A DNA stretch of 64,000 bases, from NCBI GenBank assembly GCA_947503155.1, contig CANNCL010000005.1, positions 58,845 through 122,844 of the forward strand. The letters run 5' to 3'. This document shows positions 50,816-58,178 of the stretch, piece by piece. This stretch comes from an uncultured Erythrobacter sp. (GTDB lineage: Bacteria > Pseudomonadota > Alphaproteobacteria > Sphingomonadales > Sphingomonadaceae). Below the pieces are notes generated by a model. It was not told the DNA's origin, made no database searches, and saw only the letters and a program-made list of their open reading frames with translations. The first letter of the stretch is position 1; each line of letters begins with the position of its first letter. A program made the position numbers and the translations under genes.

Positions 50816-52807
50816 ATGCATAGACTCAGCGTTTCCGCATTAAAAGCAATCTTGTTTTGTATGGCTTTCGCAGTTGCATCCGTCCCGCCGGCCATGGCGC
50901 AAGAGTTCAGCATCCAGTCTGACGCCCTGCAAGAAACCAGAGAGATTGTCGTTCATTTGCCGGAGAATTATGATCCGGGCCGAGAAGAAGGCTATCCGGT
51001 CATCTATATGCTGGATGCAAAGCCAAAATTCAGCCTGACTGCGGAAATAGCCAACTACTACTATTGGGGCGACTTGATCCCTGAACTGATTGTGATCGGC
51101 CTAGGAGATGTCGGAGGGATAGATTTACTCCCCCCCCATTTTAATAGGGAGATCGGCGGTCAACAAGTGCCTGGAAAGGGTCGCGAACTTCTCGCCTATA
51201 TCGAGAACGAGCTGATCCCTTTTGCAGACAGTCATTTCAACACCAATGGTAACAATGTCGCTGCTGGACATTCATGGGGCGGTCAATATCTGACTTATGT
51301 GATGAGCCAGTCACCTGGGCTTTTTGATGCCTATTTCATAACCAGCCCGGCTTTTGGAGATAGCGGTGAATGGAGCGACAAGACCTTTGAGTCGCTGGAG
51401 CAAACGCTAGGGCAGGATCAAGATTTCCCTGAACTTATCTATCTCAGCATGGGGGGAGACGGGTATCCAGGGCCGCTGACAGACGCACATCTCCTTCCGG
51501 AATATTACCGTCTAACTGCCTTGTTGAGGCGACACCTCCCACAGGAAGTGAGGTTCATGCACGAGGTCCACGATAGCGCCAATCATACGAGCAATGGCGC
51601 AATATCCATGACCAAGGCGCTGCAACTATATTTTGGCGCTAATCCAGAAACAGAATCAGGCGGCGTAGCCAGCATTGCCCCGGCAAATGCTCAAGAAAAT
51701 ACTGACCGCGCACCAGAGGCGACAGAAGCTGAGGCCGAGCTCTCGTTCAGAGATACGGCCATTCTCGAAAGTGCCTTTATCGACATCTCTCCAGCGGCCA
51801 GAGAAGGCACCGTTCCAGTAGGCGAACTGGCCGCCGGCAGCGCCAGCACCGACAGCATTGTCCAATTAGCCGAGGAAATTGGTGAGGGTCAGCATGGTCG
51901 TTACGATAGCCTGCTTATTGCCCATGAGGGTAAGCTCGTGTTCGAGTCTTACTACGCACGCGGTCGCATCAATCTGGCTCACCCACAAGCGTCGGCGACG
52001 AAGGCCTATACCAGTTTGGCGCTGGGTCGCGCTATCGAGCTGGGTTATCTGACCATGGCCGATTTAGACAAACCTCTGATTGATTTCCTGCCAGACGTGG
52101 ACCGAACAAACCTTGCGCAAGGCGCGGAGAGACTCACGCTCCATATGGCGTTGACCATGCAGGGCGGGCTCAGCATCAGTGACGAAAAATGGGAAGAGCT
52201 TCAGGAAAATCCAGCTCAGCTGCAGGGCCAAGGTCTGGTCCAAACCCTTCTGGAACATACGGGGCCAATTACCGCAGAATCTCAGACTTACCTCTATGGC
52301 AACTTCAACCCAATAATGGTGATGGCAGTCATTGACGCTGTCGTGCCGGGCACCGCTCAGGATTTCCTCAAAACCGAAATTCTCGATCAATTGGGTGTTA
52401 CCAATTACACTTGGCAAGATCACGTCAGCGGCTTGCCGCAAGCGGGCTGGATGGTGAGCATCACATCGCGCGATATGCTCAAATTGGGCAGCGTGGTCCT
52501 CAATGACGGTCAATGGAATGGCGAACAATTTGTCTCAGCAGAATATCTCGCCAGAGCGACCAGTGGGCTTGTTAAACCTACTCAAGATTGGATGCCCGAG
52601 ACTTACCGCTACGGCTATTTTTGGTATCAAACGCCCATCGCAGTTGATGACAAAAGCTATAGTGCCGCATTTGCTTGGGGCGGCGGCGGACAGCGCATTA
52701 TAGTGGTTGACGAACTCGACCTAGTTATAGCGATCACCGGTCACGACGGGGATGATCAAATTATGGACCAAATATCAAATATCATCCTACCGGCGTTTGC
52801 TGAATAA
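50816..52807 (+). CDS. Exported fusion: Fes/IroE-type esterase plus beta-lactamase-like serine hydrolase
   Basis: A 663-residue protein with a signal peptide (cleavage near AMA-QE at residue 28). Residues ~30-280 are an esterase-D type alpha/beta hydrolase: YPVIYMLDAKPKF, AAGHSWGGQYLTYVMSQ with Ser153, and a C-terminal His in SANHTSNG. After a Glu/Ala-rich linker (~285-320), residues ~340-663 are a class C beta-lactamase-type hydrolase with SxxK at Ser393-Lys396 (ASATKAY), YxN in YLYGNFNP and a GGGGQ end motif. That half is very close to the lipoprotein at 18254-19507. Two complete active sites in one exported chain suggest sequential hydrolysis of one ester substrate. It is divergent from the two-component system, 255 bp apart. 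Confidence 0.88.
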   Translation: MHRLSVSALKAILFCMAFAVASVPPAMAQEFSIQSDALQETREIVVHLPENYDPGREEGYPVIYMLDAKPKFSLTAEIANYYYWGDLIPELIVIGLGDVGGIDLLPPHFNREIGGQQVPGKGRELLAYIENELIPFADSHFNTNGNNVAAGHSWGGQYLTYVMSQSPGLFDAYFITSPAFGDSGEWSDKTFESLEQTLGQDQDFPELIYLSMGGDGYPGPLTDAHLLPEYYRLTALLRRHLPQEVRFMHEVHDSANHTSNGAISMTKALQLYFGANPETESGGVASIAPANAQENTDRAPEATEAEAELSFRDTAILESAFIDISPAAREGTVPVGELAAGSASTDSIVQLAEEIGEGQHGRYDSLLIAHEGKLVFESYYARGRINLAHPQASATKAYTSLALGRAIELGYLTMADLDKPLIDFLPDVDRTNLAQGAERLTLHMALTMQGGLSISDEKWEELQENPAQLQGQGLVQTLLEHTGPITAESQTYLYGNFNPIMVMAVIDAVVPGTAQDFLKTEILDQLGVTNYTWQDHVSGLPQAGWMVSITSRDMLKLGSVVLNDGQWNGEQFVSAEYLARATSGLVKPTQDWMPETYRYGYFWYQTPIAVDDKSYSAAFAWGGGGQRIIVVDELDLVIAITGHDGDDQIMDQISNIILPAFAE

Positions 52808-52867
52808 TTGTGAGCGGAGTCAGCCTCAACCTCAGCTTTAAGGATGGCAGCGTCCGTCTTTGGGCCG

Positions 52868-53326
52868 TCAGTTGACCGGTGGATCGTCGCAGTTGCCCAA
52901 TTGCTCACCACCAGCGAATGCGGTCCTCACAAATGGAATCGAGTCTCTAGGCGAAAAGGGCACCACCTCGCGATGATTGAGCTCAGGATAGAAGAACGAG
53001 GTAACTTTCGTCCCTGCTGCACACAGATCATTTGCCAAAGCCGCTTGCATGCGCGGGGGTGTATCTCTGTCCAAGCCGCCAGTGCCAAGGAACACGGGCG
53101 CCGCAATGTTCAGCGTGGGGTAGCCCATCAGCTCAAAACCTTGCCGCATGGGCTCGCTGGGTGAAGGCGCGAAACTCTTCCTGCGGGTCAATTGCGCTTC
53201 AGAAACCATGGTCTGGATCTCGGCATAGCACGTATCGCTTACTCTGCTCGCGATCGGCCACGCTTCTTGCGTGGCCCGGCAGTGCGTACGAATATCGGTG
53301 AGGCGCGAATGGTACCGGAATAGCAA
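52868..53326 (-). pseudogene. C-terminal fragment of an alpha/beta hydrolase
   Basis: A 152-codon frame. Its second half, APVFLGTGGLDRDTPPRMQ and FFYPELNHREVVPFS, has the acid (Asp of GGLDRD) and base (His of LNHRE) of an alpha/beta hydrolase. Nothing N-terminal with a nucleophile elbow is present upstream, where the TPR lipoprotein promoter begins. Families with this end are normally about 400 residues. It is likely a 5'-deleted remnant; expression from the remaining ATG cannot be excluded. Confidence 0.5.
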
Positions 53327-53376
53327 GTCTCAGCGGCTTCAGAAAGAATTACCACTATCGGTGTAGGTTTGTTGGC

Positions 53377-54900
53377 ATGAAGAAAACTGCCCATTGCTTC
53401 CTGAGCCTATCACTTGTCTTGGCACTTGGCGCGTGTGCGCCTGCTCCAGAAACCCTCTTTGCCGAAGGCGAGGCCGCCTTTCAGGCACACGACTACCGTA
53501 CCGCTCGGATCCAAATAGCAGCAGGGCTACAACAGCAGCCCAACAATCCTGAAATGCAAGTGCTTCTGGTCCGCAGCTTTCTCAAGCTTGGCGACGGCGA
53601 AAGGGCCAATTTGAGCATTCAGGATATGCCCCCTGAATTGCGCGCACAGGAACTCGTCAAGCTTTTGCAAGCCGAAGCGGATGTCTTGCGGGGGCAGTTT
53701 GATTCCGCGCTTGTTGTGTTGAATGATTTAGATAGCGCCTCCGCCGACCGGCTTCGGGCGCTTGCTCATATCGGCAAAGGCGACATTGCAAGCGCTGAGG
53801 AAAGCCTCGAGGCTGGAATGAACCGTGAGGACACCTCCGCACAGCTTCTTGCAACTTATGCCCGTTTTGAATTCGAGCGCGGCAAATGGAATCGGGCTGA
53901 CGAGCTCTCAGCCGATGCGCTGGAGGTGGAGCCGCAGCTCATCGATGGGATATTGGTCCGGGCTGAGCTTCTCGAACGCCGCAACGAGCTGCCGGATAGC
54001 CTTGCCGCTTTCCAAAGTGCGCTGCGCATTCATCCATCCAACTTCGAGGCGCAGCTCGGAAACGCTCGGGTGCTGGCCGCAATGGGCATGGGGGAGCAGG
54101 CGCTCGAAATCGCAAAAGATATGCAAAGCGAAGCACCTAACTCGGTTGCGGTGGCAACGGTTCGCGCTGGCGTGGCCGCTCAGGAGGATGACTGGGAGAC
54201 CGTCCGCTCTATCCTTCAATCCTTCGAGAACGACCTGGCCGCACAGCCCGACGCCGCTATTCACTATGCCGAGGCGCTGATCGAGCTAGGCTTGCCAGGA
54301 CAGGCCGTGATCTATCTTGCCCCGCAATTCGAGCGGCAACCGAGTTGGCGGACCCTCAGAGTGCTTTATGCACGCGCATTGAGCGAAAACGGAGAACCCC
54401 AAGAAGCTTTTGAGATCATGCGCCCGCTGGCTGAGCGACCCGATGCAGCTCCTGAAGAGTTGCGGCTTGCTACAAGGATAGCAGAGGACGCTGGCGACCC
54501 CGATGCTGCACGGTTCAACCAGCGGATCGGGACCCCTACGCCCGAATGGGTAGGCGGACAGATCGCTCAGGCTGACAGGGCGTTGCGAAATCGTCAGTGG
54601 GTGCAGGCGGAAGAAGCCTACCTCGAAATTATAGAACGGCTCGGCTCTAACAATGCCATGGTCCTCAACAATCTCGCATTCGTACAGGGTGAACTGGGTA
54701 AGCAGAATGAGGCTCTCGCAAGCGCGCTCGCCGCTGTCGAACTGGCTCCCTCGAATGCCTCAATACTCGACACGGCTGGCTCGTTGCTTGTTGCCAACGG
54801 GCAGCGAGAACGCGGTATCGAAATGCTTCGCAAGGCGGCGACAATCGCCCCAGACAATCAAACGATCAAACGCCACCTCGCAGAAGCCGGTGCCACCTGA
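53377..54900 (+). CDS. TPR-repeat lipoprotein
   Basis: A 507-residue protein. The lipobox LALGAC (Cys20) anchors it to a membrane. The rest is a run of about eleven TPR or Sel1-like helical pairs: EGEAAFQAHDYRTARIQI, ARFEFERGKWNRADELSADALEVEP, AFQSALRIHPSNFEAQLGNARVLAAMG, LNNLAFVQGELGKQNEALASALAAVELAPSNA and GIEMLRKAATIAPDN. It resembles the TPR lipoproteins that accompany exosortase/PEP-CTERM systems, and the convergent next gene encodes a PEP-CTERM protein. That link is inference. No catalytic motif is seen. Confidence 0.8.
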   Translation: MKKTAHCFLSLSLVLALGACAPAPETLFAEGEAAFQAHDYRTARIQIAAGLQQQPNNPEMQVLLVRSFLKLGDGERANLSIQDMPPELRAQELVKLLQAEADVLRGQFDSALVVLNDLDSASADRLRALAHIGKGDIASAEESLEAGMNREDTSAQLLATYARFEFERGKWNRADELSADALEVEPQLIDGILVRAELLERRNELPDSLAAFQSALRIHPSNFEAQLGNARVLAAMGMGEQALEIAKDMQSEAPNSVAVATVRAGVAAQEDDWETVRSILQSFENDLAAQPDAAIHYAEALIELGLPGQAVIYLAPQFERQPSWRTLRVLYARALSENGEPQEAFEIMRPLAERPDAAPEELRLATRIAEDAGDPDAARFNQRIGTPTPEWVGGQIAQADRALRNRQWVQAEEAYLEIIERLGSNNAMVLNNLAFVQGELGKQNEALASALAAVELAPSNASILDTAGSLLVANGQRERGIEMLRKAATIAPDNQTIKRHLAEAGAT

Positions 54901-54916
54901 ATGGTACTTAAATAGA

Positions 54917-54948
54917 CTAAGGGCGAGACCATCGGCCCCGCCCCTTAG
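54917..54948. terminator. Bidirectional terminator candidate
   Basis: CTAAGGGCG pairs with CGCCC-C-TTAG (one bulged base) between two convergent genes, 16 bp after the TPR lipoprotein stop. T-rich sequence (TTTTGG on the plus strand) follows shortly after. Confidence 0.55.
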
Positions 54949-54974
54949 ATGAAAATAGTTTTGGTGCTGCGGGA

Positions 54975-55709
54975 TTAGCCGAAGGCCAGGCCGTGTGCCT
55001 CGCTATTGCTGCGAAGTTTGGCTTTGCGAAGGCGCGGAAAGAAGAGCCCAAGCAGGGCCATCGCGAAGATCAACAGCATACCGGGAGCGGGAACGTCTGT
55101 GCCACCGCTCGAACTGGAACTGGAGGTTTGGCGTCCGCTCGCCGATGTCACGCCGTCAATCCCATCGATCGACTGGTAGCGCACGAAAAAGTCATCGAGT
55201 GTCAATGCGGCAATGGCACCGCCAAAATCCAAGGAAAGGGTCCCTGTGCCGATCTCGTCTTCAAATACGCCGCCCGAGCCGCCTCCGGCGCAGCTGTTCG
55301 TATCCGCTCCCAAGAAACAAACATCGACCCGGCCGATACCGTTCGGATAGTTTCTATCGAGATTGCTGAAGTTGAATGTGCCGGTGCTGTCCGCTCCGAC
55401 GATTTCAGGATCTGTGTTGAATGCAAAGCTTGAAACGCGAGAGGACACAGTATCGTCACTCGCCCCTGTGTTTGTCAGCGAATAATCGAAATTGTATACG
55501 CCATTCACGATGCTGTTGAGCGTCAGTTCAAGTTGGCTTGAAAGACCATCAATCGAAAGGCCGCTATCGACGAATCCGTCGAAGCTGATGGTGTGGCTTT
55601 CGCCAATCGAGCCACCGTCCAAAAGAATGGGCTCGGCTGCTGCAGGCGAAGCGATGACCAAACCAATGGAGGCAACGACTGCCGCTAGTGTTTGCTTTGT
55701 CGATTTCAT
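54975..55709 (-). CDS. PEP-CTERM sorting-signal protein
   Basis: About 244 residues with a signal peptide (LAAVVASIGLVIASPAAA). A beta-rich body follows (ITFDGFVD-like SISFDGFVD segment, LDFGGAIAALTLDDFFVRYQS) with two Cys in DVCFLGADTNSCAGG, probably a disulphide. The C-terminus has the tripartite sorting signal: VPAPG in place of VPEP, a hydrophobic helix MLLIFAMALLGLFFP, and the basic cluster RLRKAKLR. An extra tail of about 13 residues follows the basic cluster. Exosortase is not in the window. The ATG at 55709 has GAGGG upstream. Confidence 0.85.
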   Translation of the reverse strand: MKSTKQTLAAVVASIGLVIASPAAAEPILLDGGSIGESHTISFDGFVDSGLSIDGLSSQLELTLNSIVNGVYNFDYSLTNTGASDDTVSSRVSSFAFNTDPEIVGADSTGTFNFSNLDRNYPNGIGRVDVCFLGADTNSCAGGGSGGVFEDEIGTGTLSLDFGGAIAALTLDDFFVRYQSIDGIDGVTSASGRQTSSSSSSGGTDVPAPGMLLIFAMALLGLFFPRLRKAKLRSNSEAHGLAFG

Positions 55710-55816
55710 TATCTTACCCTCAATGCACATTTTGAACCGGTCATTTGCCAGAGGGTTTCTTGGTTGGATATGGCCGTGAACGCAGTGTCTCTAATTGGCA
55801 CGCGAAGTGCGGTGGA

Positions 55817-56656
55817 GGTGCTGTCAGTCTAATCGCAACTAGTCTCTGAACCGCGCAGCTATCCCTTACCCGATGTGAGTTCAGGCCATAAGGTTTTGCC
55901 ACTCAGCCAAGGCGACTGAGCGGGAGGTCTTGTAGGTTTCGCGATCGACTAGGTGACGTTGGGAGTTGAAGTGGTTGTGGACGTTGGCGTGGACGGAAGC
56001 GAACTTCTGTAGCGATTTCATCTGTCGGAACCTGAGCATCGCTCGCTCTCGTCGACGGAACGGTAAATGGCTGTTCTCCGCCCTATTGTTGGCCCAGCGC
56101 CCCACCTCCTGTTTGCCGGTGTTACCAAGCTCTCGCATCGCAGCTTTGTACGAGGTGAGACCATCGGTGATAATCTCAGCGGGTGAACCGTGGCGCTTGA
56201 GCGCCTTCTTCATGAACCGCAGCGCGGCCTTCTTGTCTCGTGTCTTGGTGACATAGCTCTCGAGGATCTCGCCCTCTTGGTCGACTGCTCGCCACAGGTA
56301 ATGCAGCTCGCCGTTGATCTTCACATAGACCTCGTCGAGGTGCCATTTCCACTGCCGGAAACCGCGCATCCTGCTTACCCGCTGGCGCTGGACATCGGCT
56401 GCGAAAAGCGGACCGAACCGGTTCCACCAATGCCGCACCGTCTCGTGGCAAATATCAATCCCGCGCTCAGCCAGCAGGTCCTCGACGTTTCGCAGCGAAA
56501 GAGGAAAGCGGACGTACATCATCACAACTAGGCGGATGATCTCTGGTGATGAGTTGAAATAACGAAACGGGCTGGCTGGTTTGCGAGGTCTGGGCATCGC
56601 TCCGCCCTACCCGATCAGGCGCGTTCCGCTAACCGGTGCATTTGCTCTGACAGTGC
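55817..56656 (-). mobile_element. Intact IS6-like insertion sequence
   Basis: About 840 bp. The left end reads GGTGCTGTCAGTCTAATCG and the right end, inverted, GTGCACTGTCAGAGCAAATG. They share the block CTGTCAG and following A-rich bases as imperfect terminal repeats. It encodes one transposase on the minus strand. No 8-bp target duplication is apparent at the flanks. At least eight decayed relatives lie in this window. Confidence 0.85.
55881..56597 (-). CDS. IS6-family transposase
   Basis: A 238-residue DDE transposase. An N-terminal helix-turn-helix region (EIIRLVVMMYVRFPLSLRNVEDLLAERGIDICHETVRHWWNRFG) is typical of the IS6/IS26 group. The catalytic triad reads Asp88 (WHLDEVYVKING), Asp145 (EIITDGLTSY) and Glu174 (NNRAENSHLPF). 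The C-terminus has RERAMLRFRQMKSLQKF. It fills the element with no frameshift, so it may be active. The family moves by replicative cointegrate formation, fitting the many fragments seen around it. Confidence 0.93.
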   Translation of the reverse strand: MPRPRKPASPFRYFNSSPEIIRLVVMMYVRFPLSLRNVEDLLAERGIDICHETVRHWWNRFGPLFAADVQRQRVSRMRGFRQWKWHLDEVYVKINGELHYLWRAVDQEGEILESYVTKTRDKKAALRFMKKALKRHGSPAEIITDGLTSYKAAMRELGNTGKQEVGRWANNRAENSHLPFRRRERAMLRFRQMKSLQKFASVHANVHNHFNSQRHLVDRETYKTSRSVALAEWQNLMA

Positions 56657-56707
56657 ACGCGCGGCCGCGTTTTTCGATCTCAATCTGGCGCATAGCGACC
56701 CGCGGTT

Positions 56708-56756
56708 ATTATAGCTGCGCCGATTGGAAATAAGTTGCGATTAGACTGACAGCATC
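56708..56756. mobile_element. Solo left end of the IS6-like element, inverted
   Basis: The reverse complement begins GATGCTGTCAGTCTAATCGC and continues to GCGCAGCTAT, matching the left end at 55817. Its outermost base faces rlmF. It supplies the last codons and the stop of rlmF. Confidence 0.8.
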
Positions 56757-57646
56757 GGTCCATGACGATAGGTCCAAGCAATGAATCGGCTTGTCTTCTG
56801 CCCTTGCGCCATCTCTACCACTTTGAACTCGGCAACCCCCGCTTTCTTCAGCACTCTGGAGAGTGGCTGCAGGTTGTCTTTTTTGGACACCAAAGAGGAA
56901 AACCACAGGCATTGATCGGCAAAATCCACGCTCTGCTCAATCATTCTGGCTATGAAACCGATCTCGCCGCCGGGGCACCATAGTTCGGTATTCTGACCCC
57001 CAAAGTTGAGCTTCTTCGAGTGTCCTTTGGCCAAGTTCCGCCACTTGCGCCTGGTGCCCTTCTCAGCCAGTTCAAGGGAAGCATGAAATGGCGGATTACA
57101 CATGGTGACATGGAAGATATCACTCGGTTCGATCACGCCGTCGAAGATATCCGCCGGATTGTCCTGATGTCTGAGCCGTACATTCAACCCGTTGCGCTGA
57201 GAAATCTGCTGCGCCGATTTAATCGCGCGCGGATCGATATCGACACCCGTGAAGCTCCAGCCATATTCCCGCTGCCCGGTCAAAGGATATACTAGACTGG
57301 CACCAGTCCCGATATCTAGCACTTGAATATCTGGTCCGCGCGGGATCTTTTGGCCATTACACTCGGCAAGCAGGTCCGCCAGATAGTGGATGTAATCGAC
57401 CCGCCCGGGGATCGGAGGACATAGGTAGCTGGCGGGTATATCCCAGAAATCGATTTCGTAATGCGTGCTCAGAAGTGCTCGGTTCAGCATGCGGACTGCC
57501 TGCACATTCTGGAAATCAATCGTTGTCCGACCGCGCGGGTTTTGGATCGTAAAGGCCTCCAGTTCAGGTGATTGCTCAATCAAACGTTCAAAGTCATACC
57601 CCTCCCGGTGTTGATTACGTGAGTGCAACATGGGTTTGATAGCCAT
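56741..57646 (-). CDS. rlmF: 23S rRNA m6A1618 methyltransferase RlmF
   Basis: A 301-residue SAM methyltransferase that modifies A1618 of 23S rRNA. It begins MLHSRNQHREGYDFERLIEQSPELEAF after a short lead. It carries VLDIGTGASLVYPL (SAM loop), FTGVDIDPRAI, the adenine-N6 catalytic NPPF (VTMCNPPFHAS), and LNFGGQNTELWCPGGEIGFI, all family hallmarks. The ATG at 57646 has AAGG upstream. The final codons (MLSV) and TAA come from an IS left end, while another IS end lies at 57711, so the gene is a cassette between two IS ends. RlmF is mostly known from gammaproteobacteria and Bacteroidetes, which suggests acquisition. Confidence 0.9.
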   Translation of the reverse strand: MAIKPMLHSRNQHREGYDFERLIEQSPELEAFTIQNPRGRTTIDFQNVQAVRMLNRALLSTHYEIDFWDIPASYLCPPIPGRVDYIHYLADLLAECNGQKIPRGPDIQVLDIGTGASLVYPLTGQREYGWSFTGVDIDPRAIKSAQQISQRNGLNVRLRHQDNPADIFDGVIEPSDIFHVTMCNPPFHASLELAEKGTRRKWRNLAKGHSKKLNFGGQNTELWCPGGEIGFIARMIEQSVDFADQCLWFSSLVSKKDNLQPLSRVLKKAGVAEFKVVEMAQGQKTSRFIAWTYRHGPMLSV

Positions 57647-57710
57647 GGAAAACCTTCTTACATATCGGTTTGGACGGCGCGTCCAACAGGGAGGCGACCT
57701 TAGATTATTA

Positions 57711-57855
57711 GGTGCTGTCGGAGCAAACGAACCCAACTGAGGTTTGAGGTGGCTGAGGTCATCCGGCTCGTTGTGATGCTGTATGTTGGATTTCTGCTGA
57801 GCTTACGAAACGTTGAAGTTCTTCTGTCAGAACGTGGCCCACAAATTACCTTTGG
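57711..57855 (+). mobile_element. IS6-like right end with transposase N-terminal remnant
   Basis: GGTGCTGTCGGAGCAAACG is a degraded right terminal repeat. In plus orientation it is followed by a frame reading VAEVIRLVVMLYVGFLLSLR and then VEVLLSERGPQI, matching residues ~19-48 of the intact transposase. It breaks off at about 57855. Its outer end faces rlmF. Confidence 0.8.
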
Positions 57856-58178
57856 AGAACCCTGTCGCTGAATGACTGAAATTGGGCCGAGAGCGGAACG
57901 TCCGCTCTTGGTTGACTGACCCTTAGAAGCGGACTGTCGGCTAACGACCCATTTGCCGACGCAAATCTTAACCCTTGCCGCAAAGGATTGGATGTTCTCG
58001 CGGATGTTCGTGAACGTGGTCGTCTAACAGAGCCTGATGTCATCGCGCCGCCATAAGGTTCGCATCTTTGACATCGCCTCTCGCCTATCTCTCCTTCACT
58101 CCCAAATACACTTGCAAACAGATAGGTGACCAGTATGCCAATTCCCTAGGGACTGGGATATTGGATCACAAAAATACA
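57856..58178. other. Intergenic stretch before the SARP-like gene
   Basis: This is 323 bp with no gene. A copy of the dispersed repeat AGCGGACTGTCGGC-TAACGACCC lies at 57928-57950. The promoter of the regulator gene must lie in the last part, but no clear boxes were identified. Confidence 0.45.
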
